Origin: Chloroflexota bacterium
Lineage (GTDB): Bacteria; Chloroflexota; UBA6077; CF-72
Direction of reading: 5' to 3'
DNA length: 13,460 nucleotides
NCBI GenBank assembly: GCA_019242065.1
Contig: JAFAWJ010000512.1
Location: 1-13,460 of the forward strand
Shown here: positions 1-5,753 of the stretch, one piece after another
How positions within the stretch are numbered: the first letter of the stretch is position 1
How the letters are laid out: each line of letters starts with the position of its first letter
Made by a program: the position numbers and the translations under genes
The notes under the pieces: model-generated
Seen by the model: only the letters and a program-made list of their open reading frames with translations
Database searches by the model: none
What the model was told of the DNA's origin: nothing

Positions 1-440
1 CCGACGCGGGGGCCGGTCTGTCCAAAGCGCGCATTGTCGGCGGCGATGGTCAGATCGCACACCACATGCAGGACGTGACCGCCACCGATCGCGTAGCCGG
101 CCACCATGGCGATGACAGGTTTGGGCAGTAGCCGGATCTGGCGCTGCAGGTCGAGCACGTTCAGCCGCGGCACGCCACTGGGATCGACGTAGCCGCCATC
201 GCCGCGGATGCGCTGGTCGCCGCCCGAGCAGAAGGCGTCCGGACCTTCGCCGGTGAACAGGACGACGCCGGTCGTCGGATCGTCGCGAACGTCGGCAAAC
301 GCCTCTTGCAGCTCGAAGATGGTCTCGGGGCGGAACGCATTGCGGACTTCAGGACGGTTGATGGTGATCTTGGCAATGCCATCAGAACGTTCGTATTTGA
401 TGTCCTGGAAATCACGAACCTTCTGCCAGGAGACGGGCAT
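1..440 (-). CDS. menB: 1,4-dihydroxy-2-naphthoyl-CoA synthase (MenB), 3' part cut off by window edge
   Basis: MenB closes the second ring of the menaquinone precursor, converting o-succinylbenzoyl-CoA to 1,4-dihydroxy-2-naphthoyl-CoA in the cytoplasm. About 146 N-terminal residues are visible, roughly half of the usual 270-290. The crotonase fold is clear: the N-terminal [14 protein letters not shown] segment, the CoA/oxyanion loop FCSGGDQ near residues 77-83, then [12 protein letters not shown] and [19 protein letters not shown], which is highly characteristic of MenB rather than generic enoyl-CoA hydratases, and [11 protein letters not shown] just before the edge. The ATG at 440 has GAGGG a few bases upstream. 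The frame stays open further upstream but offers no better start. It lies downstream of the PP2C gene on the same strand, separated by about 100 bp that hold a large hairpin, so it may be expressed separately. It implies a menaquinone-using respiratory chain. Identity is confident; the C-terminus is not seen. Confidence 0.95.
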   Translation of the reverse strand, partial: MPVSWQKVRDFQDIKYERSDGIAKITINRPEVRNAFRPETIFELQEAFADVRDDPTTGVVLFTGEGPDAFCSGGDQRIRGDGGYVDPSGVPRLNVLDLQRQIRLLPKPVIAMVAGYAIGGGHVLHVVCDLTIAADNARFGQTGPRV

Positions 441-493
441 GCCCTCTACGTTAGCGTGGATGTCATCTGCCGCGTTTCTAGCCCAACTGTCAC

Positions 494-548
494 AGAAGTT
501 CGGCCGACGACACTCGGTGGCCAGAACTGGGATGTCGGCCGAACTTCT
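494..548. repeat. Perfect 15-bp inverted repeat (large hairpin) between PP2C gene and menB
   Basis: Arms at 494-508 (AGAAGTTCGGCCGAC) and 534-548 (GTCGGCCGAACTTCT) are exact reverse complements, with a 25-nt loop. The loop holds a smaller palindrome, CCAGAACTGG, at 521-530. Each arm contains the 8-bp palindrome TCGGCCGA, at 500-507 and 535-542. The minus-strand PP2C stop codon (549-547) overlaps the outer end of one arm. No T-tract follows on either strand, so this is not a textbook intrinsic terminator. It could act as an mRNA 3' end or processing structure, a Rho-independent-like attenuator, or a paired protein-binding site. Confidence 0.8.
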
Positions 549-1281
549 AACGGCGCACCACCACGGCAGTCGCGTTGTCCGCGCCGCCGCGCTCGACGGC
601 CTCGCTCACCAGCCGCTCCGCGGCCTCCTGGGCGCTGGCGGATTCGCGCAACACGACCGCCATGTCGCTTTCGTCCAGGTAGCCGGTGACGCCGTCGGAG
701 ACCAGGACCAAACCGTCTCCCGACTCCAGGTGCAAACCCGAAAAGATGTCGACGTCCACGCGCGGTGCGTTGCCCAACGTCCGCGTGAGCAGGTTGCGGT
801 ACGGGCTGGTGCGGGCGTCGCCTGGACTCAGATACCCGGCCACCACCTGCTCGTTGACCCAGGTGTGATCGGCGGTGACCAGGTGCACGTGGCCGCCGAG
901 GTAGGCGTAGGCGCGACTGTCGCCGACGTTGGCGATGACGACCTTGCCCGCTTCGTCCAGCAGCGCGCACACCAGGGTGGTGCCCATGCCGTCCTTGGCA
1001 ACGTCCTCGGCGGCGGCGTCCCAGATGGCCTGGTTGCCCAGCGAGACGCCGTTGGTCAACAGCTCCGCGGCGTCGAGTGACGCTTCGGCGGTCTCTATGA
1101 CGCGGCGGAGCGAGTCGACGGCGATGGCGCTCGCAACCTCGCCCGCGTTATGGCCGCCCATGCCGTCGGCGACGGCGACGACGAGCTGTCCGGCGCGCGG
1201 GCCGTCTGGCTCGACCACCAGGAGCGCGTCTTCGTTGCCCTCTCGCACGCGACCGACGTCCGAGGACAGCCCGATGTCCAT
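547..1281 (-). CDS. PP2C-family protein serine/threonine phosphatase
   Basis: This is a metal-dependent Ser/Thr phosphatase of the bacterial Stp/PrpC group, which reverses Hanks-type kinase phosphorylation in the cytoplasm. The compact single-domain length of 244 residues is typical. Signature motifs appear in order: [13 protein letters not shown] near the N-terminus, [15 protein letters not shown] with the metal-binding Asp at residue 39, [46 protein letters not shown] (Asp 196) and [11 protein letters not shown] (Asp 235). All catalytic aspartates are present. I chose the ATG at 1281 because it sits just before the conserved SDVGR segment and has GGGA six bases upstream; an in-frame TTG at 1293 would add four residues. 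It starts about 50 bp after the S24-like gene and is probably co-transcribed with it. No signal peptide or membrane segment is visible. No kinase gene lies in the window. Confidence 0.93.
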   Translation of the reverse strand: MDIGLSSDVGRVREGNEDALLVVEPDGPRAGQLVVAVADGMGGHNAGEVASAIAVDSLRRVIETAEASLDAAELLTNGVSLGNQAIWDAAAEDVAKDGMGTTLVCALLDEAGKVVIANVGDSRAYAYLGGHVHLVTADHTWVNEQVVAGYLSPGDARTSPYRNLLTRTLGNAPRVDVDIFSGLHLESGDGLVLVSDGVTGYLDESDMAVVLRESASAQEAAERLVSEAVERGGADNATAVVVRR

Positions 1282-1332
1282 GCGTTGTCCCAACTCTTTG
1301 CCAGAGCCTACTGCATGCCGCGGGCCGCGCCG

Positions 1333-1692
1333 TCAGGCCTCGAGGGGCTCTTCGATGGCCGAAGCGCCGTCCGCGGCGAGGCGCAAGCGGGCGGCGATGA
1401 CGCCCATGACGATGACCTGGTCGGCTGGCAGCTCGATCGGCGCGAGATCTGGCTGGCCGACAGGTTCGAGGCGCACGCGGTCGGCGCAGGTGAAGAAGCA
1501 GCGTCGCGCGGTGCGCACCGAGTCGTCGTCGAGCTCCATCTCGACCACCACCAGGTCGCCATCGCGCGCGTCGGCCTGGGTGTCGACGCTCACCAGATCG
1601 CCCGGGTGCAGGCCGAGACCGGCCAGCGCCTCGTCGCGGATCCAGTAGGGATTCCGGCCGCTGGGCAGCTCTGAATTCCAGCTGAAGGCCAT
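1333..1692 (-). CDS. LexA/S24-like protein lacking the catalytic Ser-Lys dyad
   Basis: This 119-residue protein resembles the C-terminal domain of LexA/UmuD (peptidase S24) without a DNA-binding domain. Two conserved blocks align: LGLHPGDLVSVD (residues 26-37) with RDGDLVVVEMELD (43-55), then RVRLEPVGQPDLAPIEL (72-88) with a final VIVMGVIAARL strand, equivalent to RVRLQP...ILGKVVGVIR in LexA. The catalytic Ser of the GDSM motif corresponds to Ala22 in RDEAL (residues 19-23). The general-base Lys corresponds to an Arg near residue 64, and the protein contains no lysine at all, so self-cleavage by the normal mechanism is impossible. The ATG at 1692 is the only good start. It heads a minus-strand unit with the PP2C gene and is divergent, 41 bp away, from the Pro-rich gene. 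The fold assignment is by eye. A ligand- or protein-binding beta fold is a reasonable guess; its partner is unknown. Confidence 0.7.
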   Translation of the reverse strand: MAFSWNSELPSGRNPYWIRDEALAGLGLHPGDLVSVDTQADARDGDLVVVEMELDDDSVRTARRCFFTCADRVRLEPVGQPDLAPIELPADQVIVMGVIAARLRLAADGASAIEEPLEA

Positions 1693-1733
1693 ACAGAGCC
1701 AAATCTACTGCAGTCGGCTACAGTTGACGCACC
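1693..1733. promoter_or_regulatory. Short divergent promoter region
   Basis: Only 41 bp separate two divergent start codons, so both promoters must overlap here or lie inside the coding regions. On the plus strand TACAGT (1719-1724) lies 9 bp before the ATG at 1734. On the minus strand TAGATT (1706-1701) lies 8 bp before the ATG at 1692. Both spacings would give nearly leaderless mRNAs. Neither has a convincing -35 box, so this is a weak prediction. Confidence 0.3.
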
Positions 1734-2234
1734 ATGAGCACAGGTGAGGGCCAGGACCCTCGCACCGGGCCGGCGCCACGCGATCGGGACGAACGCGGGC
1801 GAGGCGGCGAGAAGATCGGGGTTGGCGGCGGGGATGACTCCGTCTCGCGAATCCAACTGGCGGCGCGCTGGGCAGAGGCGTTCGGCCGCGACGGCGACTC
1901 GCTCACGAGTGCCCTCAAACGCTTTCGCACTGCCTACGAGTATCTCGACGCGGTGATTCACGGGGTGGATCCACCGGAGCTGCCTGACGAGGATCCGCAA
2001 CCTGCGCCGAGCGTGGCAGCGCCGGGGTACGCGCCGCCGCAACAGCCGTCGGCTGGCGAGCCTGCTCCGACACCGCGGTACGCGGCGCCGCAGCAACCGT
2101 GGGCCGGCGGACCTGGGTCGGCGCCTGCTCCAACGCCAGGCGAGAGCGCGCCGCCGCCGCCCTGGGCGCGGCCGCCGGAGCCAGGGGCACAGCCCGCGCC
2201 GCCGCCGCCATCTGAGCCGCGGCCCTGGAGTTAA
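1734..2234 (+). CDS. Hypothetical Pro/Ala-rich protein with a short helical core
   Basis: I do not recognise this 166-residue protein. The N-terminal 35 residues are charged and Gly-rich. Residues 36-77 look like a small helical domain (SRIQLAARWAEAFGRDGDSL, then ALKRFRTAYEYLDAVIHGV). From about residue 79 to the end it is a Pro/Ala-rich, probably disordered tail with PPPP runs and two copies of a 17-residue repeat. There is no signal peptide and no membrane segment, so it is probably cytoplasmic or peripheral. Codon third positions are GC-rich like its neighbours, and the conserved-looking helical core argues for a real gene rather than a random open frame. It is divergent from the S24-like/PP2C unit and lies 75 bp before the dehydrogenase gene on the same strand. 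A role linked to the phosphatase is possible but not shown. Confidence 0.7.
   Translation: MSTGEGQDPRTGPAPRDRDERGRGGEKIGVGGGDDSVSRIQLAARWAEAFGRDGDSLTSALKRFRTAYEYLDAVIHGVDPPELPDEDPQPAPSVAAPGYAPPQQPSAGEPAPTPRYAAPQQPWAGGPGSAPAPTPGESAPPPPWARPPEPGAQPAPPPPSEPRPWS
2025..2126 (+). repeat. Two-copy 51-bp tandem repeat encoding a Pro-rich 17-residue unit
   Basis: Copy 1 (2025-2075) encodes GYAPPQQPSAGEPAPTP and copy 2 (2076-2126) encodes RYAAPQQPWAGGPGSAP. The two copies are in frame and have diverged at the nucleotide level. They lie in the disordered tail of the Pro-rich protein. Confidence 0.65.
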
Positions 2235-2309
2235 GCGCGAGGGCGTTTCGCACCGCGCCCGCATTGGGTGCTCGTCGGGCTGGCGAGAGCGGGTACGCTG
2301 GTCAGCACG

Positions 2310-3083
2310 ATGCGCGTGGGATTCATTGGCCTCGGTACCATCGCGCAGGGTGTGCTGGGGCTCCTGCAGCCGGCTGACGGGATCGACGTCGTCGGCGCGC
2401 TCGTCGCCCACCCCAACAAGCCGCGGCCTGGCTGCCACGTGCGCCTGTGCACGCGCATCGAGGACCTCATCGCCCGCAAGCCGGAGGTGGTGGTCGAGGC
2501 CGCCGGGCACGCCGCGCTGCGCTGCCACGGGCCCATTGTCCTGCGCGCGGGCATCGACCTGCTGATCCTGGCCGTCGGCGCCCTGGCCGAACCCGACACC
2601 GAAGGCGCCATTCTCACCGCCGCCAGCGCAGGCAAGAGCCGCGCGATCGTCGTCTCGGGCGGCATCGGCGCACTCGACGCCATCGCCGCCGCCAGCGCCG
2701 GCCGTCTGGAGCGCGTGACGCACGTCACCCGCAAGCCGGCGCGCGCGCTGCTGCCAGCCGCGGAAGCCAGCCAGTTGCAGCAGCCGCGCGAGCTGTTTGC
2801 CGGCAGCGCGCGCGAGGGCGTGCTCCAGTTTCCCGAGAGCATCAACGTGGCGGCCGCCGTCAGCCTGGCCGGCATCGGCCTGGATCGCACCCAGGTGCGC
2901 GTCATCGCCGACCCGTCGCTGGAGCGCAACCGTCACGAGGTGGTCGCCGAGGGCGATTTCGGCCGACTGCGCTTCGAGATCGAAAACGTGCCCACCGTCG
3001 ACAACCCGCGTACGGGGCGTCTGGTGGCGATGAGCGTCGTGCAGGCGCTGCGTCGGCGCCAGGCGCGGCTGATCATCGGCTGA
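2310..3083 (+). CDS. Aspartate dehydrogenase (NadX/DUF108 family) heading the ureide operon
   Basis: The family catalyses NAD(P)-dependent oxidative deamination of L-aspartate to iminoaspartate or oxaloacetate. At 257 residues the length is normal. An N-terminal Rossmann fold begins VGFIGLGTIAQG, followed by VVVEAAGH, LAVGALAE, VSGGIGALDAI, VTRKPARALLP, LFAGSAREGV, FPESINVAAAVSLAGIGLD, the NRHEV segment with the presumed catalytic His209, and NPRTGRL. These match the archaeal and Thermotoga enzymes closely. I chose the ATG at 2310 because the Rossmann strand begins at once; the frame is open back to 2268 but that extension looks spurious. The next gene starts 18 bp downstream. NadX normally feeds quinolinate synthesis with NadA, but here all downstream neighbours are purine/ureide enzymes. 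Its physiological substrate may therefore be aspartate, for ammonia handling, or another small amino acid. Family assignment is confident; substrate is not. Confidence 0.9.
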   Translation: MRVGFIGLGTIAQGVLGLLQPADGIDVVGALVAHPNKPRPGCHVRLCTRIEDLIARKPEVVVEAAGHAALRCHGPIVLRAGIDLLILAVGALAEPDTEGAILTAASAGKSRAIVVSGGIGALDAIAAASAGRLERVTHVTRKPARALLPAAEASQLQQPRELFAGSAREGVLQFPESINVAAAVSLAGIGLDRTQVRVIADPSLERNRHEVVAEGDFGRLRFEIENVPTVDNPRTGRLVAMSVVQALRRRQARLIIG

Positions 3084-3101
3084 GATCGAGAGACACCACC
3101 C

Positions 3102-4712
3102 ATGCCCGAAACCTTCGGTACTCCCGCCTATGGCGCAGACGGTGTCGTGGCCGCGCCGCATTATCTGGCCTCCGTGGCGGGCGTGAACGTGCTGCGCGAC
3201 GGCGGCAGCGCGGTCGACGCCGCGATCGCGGCCAACCTGGTCATGGGTGTCGTCTGGCCGCAGATGTGCGGGCCGGGCGGCGATCTGTTTGCCCAGGTGT
3301 GGAGCGCCTCGGAAAGCAAGCTGTTCAGTCTGAACGCCAGCGGTCGGGCGGGCCAGGGCATGAGCGTGGCCGAGTATCGAGCCCAGGGTCTGCACAGCAT
3401 GCCGCAGCGTGGCATACACGCCGTCACGGTGCCGGGCGCCGTCGACGGCTGGTTCACCTTGCACCAGCGCTTCGGACGCCTGCCCATGGCCCGCCTCGCA
3501 CGCGACGCTATTTCGCACGCGCGTGACGGTTTCCGCGTGACGCCCTTTGTAGTAAGCGCGATCCGGGCCAGCGCGCGGCTGCTGGCCGACAACGGCGGTG
3601 GCGCCGACGTCTTTCTGCCCAATGGCACTGCACCCGCGCCCGGTGACGCTCTGCGCGAGCCCGACCTCGCCAACACCCTGAAGCAGATCGCGACCCAGGG
3701 CCCGTCGCTCATGTATTCAGGTTCGCTCGGGGCCCGCATCCTCGACTTTGTGACCCAACGCGGCAGCGGACTGACCGCCGACGACTTCGCCGCCCAGCGC
3801 GCGGACTGGGTTACACCGCTGTGCGTCGACTATCGCGACGCGCAGGTGTACCAGCTGCCACCCAACAGTCAGGGCGTCGCGCTGCTCGAGATGCTGCAGA
3901 TGCTCGACGGCTACGACGTTGCCACGCATCCGCAGACTTCCGCTGAGCTGGTCCACGCGCTGGTCGAGCGCAAGAAACTGGCGTTTGCCGATCGGGATGC
4001 ATACGTGGCCGATCCGGCCGCGGTCGACGTGCCGGTCGACCTCCTGCTGGATACCCAGCGTGCGCTCGAGCGCGCGCGACACATCGGGCCCACGGCCGCG
4101 CCCAGCCACCCGCGCACCGTCGGCCGCTCGGTCGACGGCGACACCATCTTCCTGTGCGCCGCCGACCGCGACGGCAACGTCGTCAGTCTGATCCAGAGCC
4201 TGTACGCCGCGTTCGGCTCAGGCGTGCACGTGCCCGGTACGGGCGTGACGCTGCACAATCGCGGCTTCGGCTTCAACCTGATCGAGGGTCACCCCAACGC
4301 GCTCGCGCCAGGCAAGCGACCGATGCACACCCTCATGCCTGGCTTCGCGACGCGCAGCGGGCAACCCTGGCTGGCCTTCGGCACGCGCGGCGCGGACGGT
4401 CAGCCGCAAACGGGGCTGCAGTTGCTCACCGGGCTGCTGGACTTCGAGCTCGATCTGCAGTCGGCGATGGAAGCGCCGCGCTGGGTGCACAGTGCGCCGG
4501 GCGACCGCTTTCCGGCAACCGCGCTGGTGCTCGAAGAGCGATTCGGCAGCCCGACTGCCGAAGATCTGAGCGCTCGAGGGCACGAAGTGTTGTTCGCCGA
4601 CGCGGTCGACCCGGTGATGGGTACCGCGCAGATGATTCAGGTCGATCAGGCACGCGGCTGCTATATCGCCTCGAGCGATCCGCGCGGCGACGGCGTGGCG
4701 CTGGCGGTCTAG
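3102..4712 (+). CDS. Gamma-glutamyltranspeptidase-fold Ntn hydrolase, likely HpxW-type (oxamate amidohydrolase-like)
   Basis: This is a 536-residue member of the self-processing N-terminal nucleophile hydrolase family that includes GGT. The family N-terminus appears as VVAAPHYLASVAGVNVLRDG then GSAVDAAIAANLVMGVVWPQ and CGPGGD. PPNSQGVALLEML sits mid-protein. The processing site is GDTIFLCAADRDGNVVSLIQS, where Thr348 would be the new N-terminal nucleophile; typical GGTs have TTH there and this one has T-I-F, as many non-GGT members do. PGTGVTLHNRGFGF and PGKRPMHTLMPG follow. There is no signal peptide, unlike periplasmic GGTs, so it should act in the cytoplasm. HpxW of Klebsiella, from the same superfamily, hydrolyses oxamate to oxalate and ammonia in purine catabolism, and the neighbouring genes support a similar role here. 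True GGT activity on glutathione is less likely. The TAG stop is in the same frame as the next gene. Confidence 0.85.
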   Translation: MPETFGTPAYGADGVVAAPHYLASVAGVNVLRDGGSAVDAAIAANLVMGVVWPQMCGPGGDLFAQVWSASESKLFSLNASGRAGQGMSVAEYRAQGLHSMPQRGIHAVTVPGAVDGWFTLHQRFGRLPMARLARDAISHARDGFRVTPFVVSAIRASARLLADNGGGADVFLPNGTAPAPGDALREPDLANTLKQIATQGPSLMYSGSLGARILDFVTQRGSGLTADDFAAQRADWVTPLCVDYRDAQVYQLPPNSQGVALLEMLQMLDGYDVATHPQTSAELVHALVERKKLAFADRDAYVADPAAVDVPVDLLLDTQRALERARHIGPTAAPSHPRTVGRSVDGDTIFLCAADRDGNVVSLIQSLYAAFGSGVHVPGTGVTLHNRGFGFNLIEGHPNALAPGKRPMHTLMPGFATRSGQPWLAFGTRGADGQPQTGLQLLTGLLDFELDLQSAMEAPRWVHSAPGDRFPATALVLEERFGSPTAEDLSARGHEVLFADAVDPVMGTAQMIQVDQARGCYIASSDPRGDGVALAV

Positions 4713-4721
4713 GGCCGGTCC

Positions 4722-5753
4722 CTGCCCGTAACTCCAGACCTGCCGGCCCGTCTGCTGGCCGGCGGCGGCCCCAGCGCGCCCGACCCGCGCGTGCTGCGCG
4801 CGTTGACGACGCCGCCCATCGGCCAGTTCGATCCGGCCTTCACGGCCATCATGGACGACGTGGTCAGCCTGGCGCGGGCCACGTTCGTCACGTCGAGCCC
4901 GCACTGCTTTGGCATTTCGACCCTGGCCAGTGGCGGGCTCGAGGCGGTGCTCAATAGCCTGATCGACCACCCCGAGACGCCCGTGGCCGTCGGTGGCGAT
5001 CCACGATGGCGGACCCAGACCGCGGACCTGGTCCGCCGGCTTGGAGGCACACCACAATCACTCGACGAGGTCGGCCGAATCAGAGCAGACCTGGTCGTCG
5101 TTCCATACGGTCTCACTGTGCTTGACCTGCGCGCACTGGCCACGACAAGTCACCAGCACGAGGCCGCGCTTGTCGTCGATGCCACCCTCGGCCTGGGCGT
5201 CTCCGAGCTTCGCGTCGACGACTGGGCCATCGACGTGTGCGTCGCCGGGGTCGAGTACGGCATCGGCGCACCCGCCGGTATGTCGCTGGTCACCTACTCG
5301 GCGGCCGTCGACGACCGCCTGCAGCAACGCGCCACCCCACCCACCGTCAGCTATCTCGACCTGATCCAGCTCCAGGCGTACTGGAGCCCTGAACGACTCA
5401 ACCACCACACCGCGCCGACCAGCCTGGTTTACGGCCTGCACGAAGCGCTGCGTCTGCTGCAGCTGGAAGGTCTCGAGGCGCGCTGGCAGCGCCACGCTGA
5501 GGTCGGCCAGCGTCTGCGCACTGGTCTCCTGGCCCTCGGCCTGGCGTGCGACGGCGCGTTGCCATACTCCATCGTCCACCTGCCCGCCACGCTCGACGAG
5601 CCGCGGGCGCGCACGGAGTTGCGCGAGCGCTTCGGCATCTCGGTAACGCGTCCGGAGCCCGGCGTCTGGCGCCTGGGGTTGCTCGGGGCTGATGCCCGCC
5701 CAGAGGTCGCCGAACACGTCCTGGCCGCCGTGGAAAAGGTCCTCGCGGCGTGA
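4722..5753 (+). CDS. Class V aminotransferase homologue (PucG/HpxJ-like) without the PLP lysine; probable CTG start
   Basis: The fold is that of alanine-glyoxylate and ureidoglycine-glyoxylate aminotransferases: LLAGGGPSAPDPRVLRAL and IGQFDPAFTAIMDD at the N-terminus, STLASGGLEAVLNSL, VVDATLGLG (Asp153, the pyridine-nitrogen partner), VDDWAIDVCVAGVEYGIGAP, and WRLGLLG with the carboxylate-binding Arg. The canonical G-S/T-Q-K segment reads GVEY. Tyr179 replaces the lysine at exactly 26 residues after the Asp, and the only lysine in the protein is five residues from the C-terminus. The usual ETSTG loop before the Asp strand is also lost. Usual PLP chemistry is therefore excluded. The first GTG (4791) would cut off the conserved LLAGGGPSAPDPR segment; no ATG, GTG or TTG occurs between the preceding TAG and 4791, so the CTG at 4722, eight bases after AGGG, is the likely start. 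It overlaps the allantoinase gene by 4 bp. A structural partner or a new PLP-free activity is possible. Confidence 0.8.
   Translation: MPVTPDLPARLLAGGGPSAPDPRVLRALTTPPIGQFDPAFTAIMDDVVSLARATFVTSSPHCFGISTLASGGLEAVLNSLIDHPETPVAVGGDPRWRTQTADLVRRLGGTPQSLDEVGRIRADLVVVPYGLTVLDLRALATTSHQHEAALVVDATLGLGVSELRVDDWAIDVCVAGVEYGIGAPAGMSLVTYSAAVDDRLQQRATPPTVSYLDLIQLQAYWSPERLNHHTAPTSLVYGLHEALRLLQLEGLEARWQRHAEVGQRLRTGLLALGLACDGALPYSIVHLPATLDEPRARTELRERFGISVTRPEPGVWRLGLLGADARPEVAEHVLAAVEKVLAA

Noticed and set aside
208..1080. 290-codon open frame on the plus strand
   Set aside because: It runs antisense to menB and the PP2C gene, which both carry complete family motifs; the translation has no recognisable domain.
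1590..3518. 642-codon open frame on the minus strand
   Set aside because: It lies antisense to the dehydrogenase, the Ntn hydrolase start and the Pro-rich gene, all with clear protein families or cleaner composition. Its translation is low-complexity His/Arg/Ala-rich, as expected from a GC-rich shadow frame.
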